From NCBI GenBank assembly GCA_028023455.1, contig JAQFVV010000142.1:2225740-2289739 (forward strand): DNA of 64,000 nt, given 5' to 3'. The position numbers were made by a program, and so were the translations under genes. This stretch comes from Epiperipatus broadwayi (Eukaryota > Onychophora > Udeonychophora > Euonychophora > Peripatidae). Below are positions 63,202 to 64,000 of the stretch, piece after piece. Numbering within the stretch: the first letter of the stretch is position 1; every line of letters starts with the position of its first letter. A model generated the notes under the pieces. That model saw nothing but the letters and a program-made list of their open reading frames with translations, had not been told where the DNA came from and did not search any database.

Positions 63202-64000
63202 AACATATTAAAAAGAAAATAGAACAAATAATTTACATTTCTCTTAATCAGATAAGAGACTATGATTAAAGTACTGATTAGATATAGTATTTACAAAGTT
63301 CATTTTTTGATTATAAGGTTCATACTTTCCATAGCTGTAGGTTTATTTGAAGTCCATCTTGGTGGTCCATGTTGCATCACACAAATTCAATCAAAGTCTA
63401 TTTAGTATCAATATTGTTTTCAGAAAGACCAGTCCATTGTTTGCTGCTTTTCAGAAACCATAGCTCTGGAGATCACTTCAGCTGATGCAAATACAGGAAC
63501 ATAAATTATTATGTGACCCTTATATTTTGAATATCTGCAATAGACATATAAATATATTTAAATTACATAATGAACAAGAGTAATTAATATCCAAGATCAA
63601 AACTCCACTTCCCTTTTATATCATTTTGAATTTCTTATCATCAAATTACAGCACTGATCTTGTCTAGCTTAACACTGACCTTATTGGTGATGATGATTTT
63701 TTCTGTGGACCATGTATTATTCACATTGTTTATTAGACAGTTTACTTTTGAATGGGAACATCAGATTTTACTAAGAATTTTTTTAATTGATCTCTTATCA
63801 CACTGATTAGTTAAATGCCCTCAAGGGAGTGTTTGCAATTGAATCATTTCATTTAAATAAAAAAGAATCATTTCCATTCTACTAAGATTTAAAAATAATT
63901 TTTGAATAAAAACTAATTAAAAATAATTTGTAAATAGAATATAATTAACAGCTTTTATTTTCTTTTACATTACTTTAAAATAAACTTTTATCTTTAGATT
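63202..64000. other. AT-rich sequence without a gene
   Basis: No supported gene or repeat to the end of the window. Confidence 0.45.

Overview
The window is a strongly AT-rich stretch of a eukaryotic, most likely invertebrate, genome. I see no host protein-coding gene, no rRNA and no intact tRNA gene. Every coding segment with a recognisable family belongs to a transposable element. The repeat mix (Penelope-like, RTE, Jockey/CR1-like and L1/Tx1-like LINEs, two kinds of LTR element, a piggyBac-type MITE, tRNA-derived SINEs, many foldback elements and very long trinucleotide microsatellites) fits a large, repeat-rich invertebrate genome. I cannot name the species. Differences between duplicated copies fall often at CpG, which suggests DNA methylation.

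Layout. 1-5.6 kb: unannotated AT-rich DNA with a foldback MITE and two tRNA-derived SINE copies. 5.7-8.4 kb: a head-to-head pair of decayed Penelope-like GIY-YIG endonuclease fragments, then 3'-UTR-like sequence. 8.6-13.35 kb: a young gag-only LTR retrotransposon inside an (AT)n microsatellite, then a TIR DNA transposon at 13.46-14.43 kb. 14.9-17.25 kb: a 5'-truncated Jockey-like LINE between (ATT)n arrays. 17.26-30.14 kb: a minus-strand L1/Tx1-like LINE split in its ORF1 by a 7.7 kb non-autonomous LTR element with about 2.8 kb LTRs and a tRNA-Lys-type primer site; its 3' LTR carries a piggyBac-type MITE. 30.3-31.2 and 38.2-38.95 kb: Penelope and RTE remnants. 34.5-35.2 kb: composite foldback. 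40.07-41.44 kb: a solo LTR related to the 8.6 kb element, also inside (AT)n. 44.2 kb: a SINE copy with a perfect 16-bp target duplication. 46-55 kb: a series of hairpin/foldback elements. 56.76-57.31 kb: a near-perfect 544-bp palindrome. 57.3-62.6 kb: a nearly full-length, recently inactivated L1/Tx1-like LINE ending in (TAA)n, meeting the tail of a minus-strand Jockey-like fragment.

The biology is element against element: successive insertions into each other and into simple repeats. Two patterns stand out. The gag-only LTR family is found twice, both times exactly inside (AT)n. The L1/Tx1-like LINE is found twice, both times with (TAA)n on both sides, and both times joined tail to tail with a Jockey-like LINE through that tract. 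Element families were assigned by reading motifs; no database search was possible.
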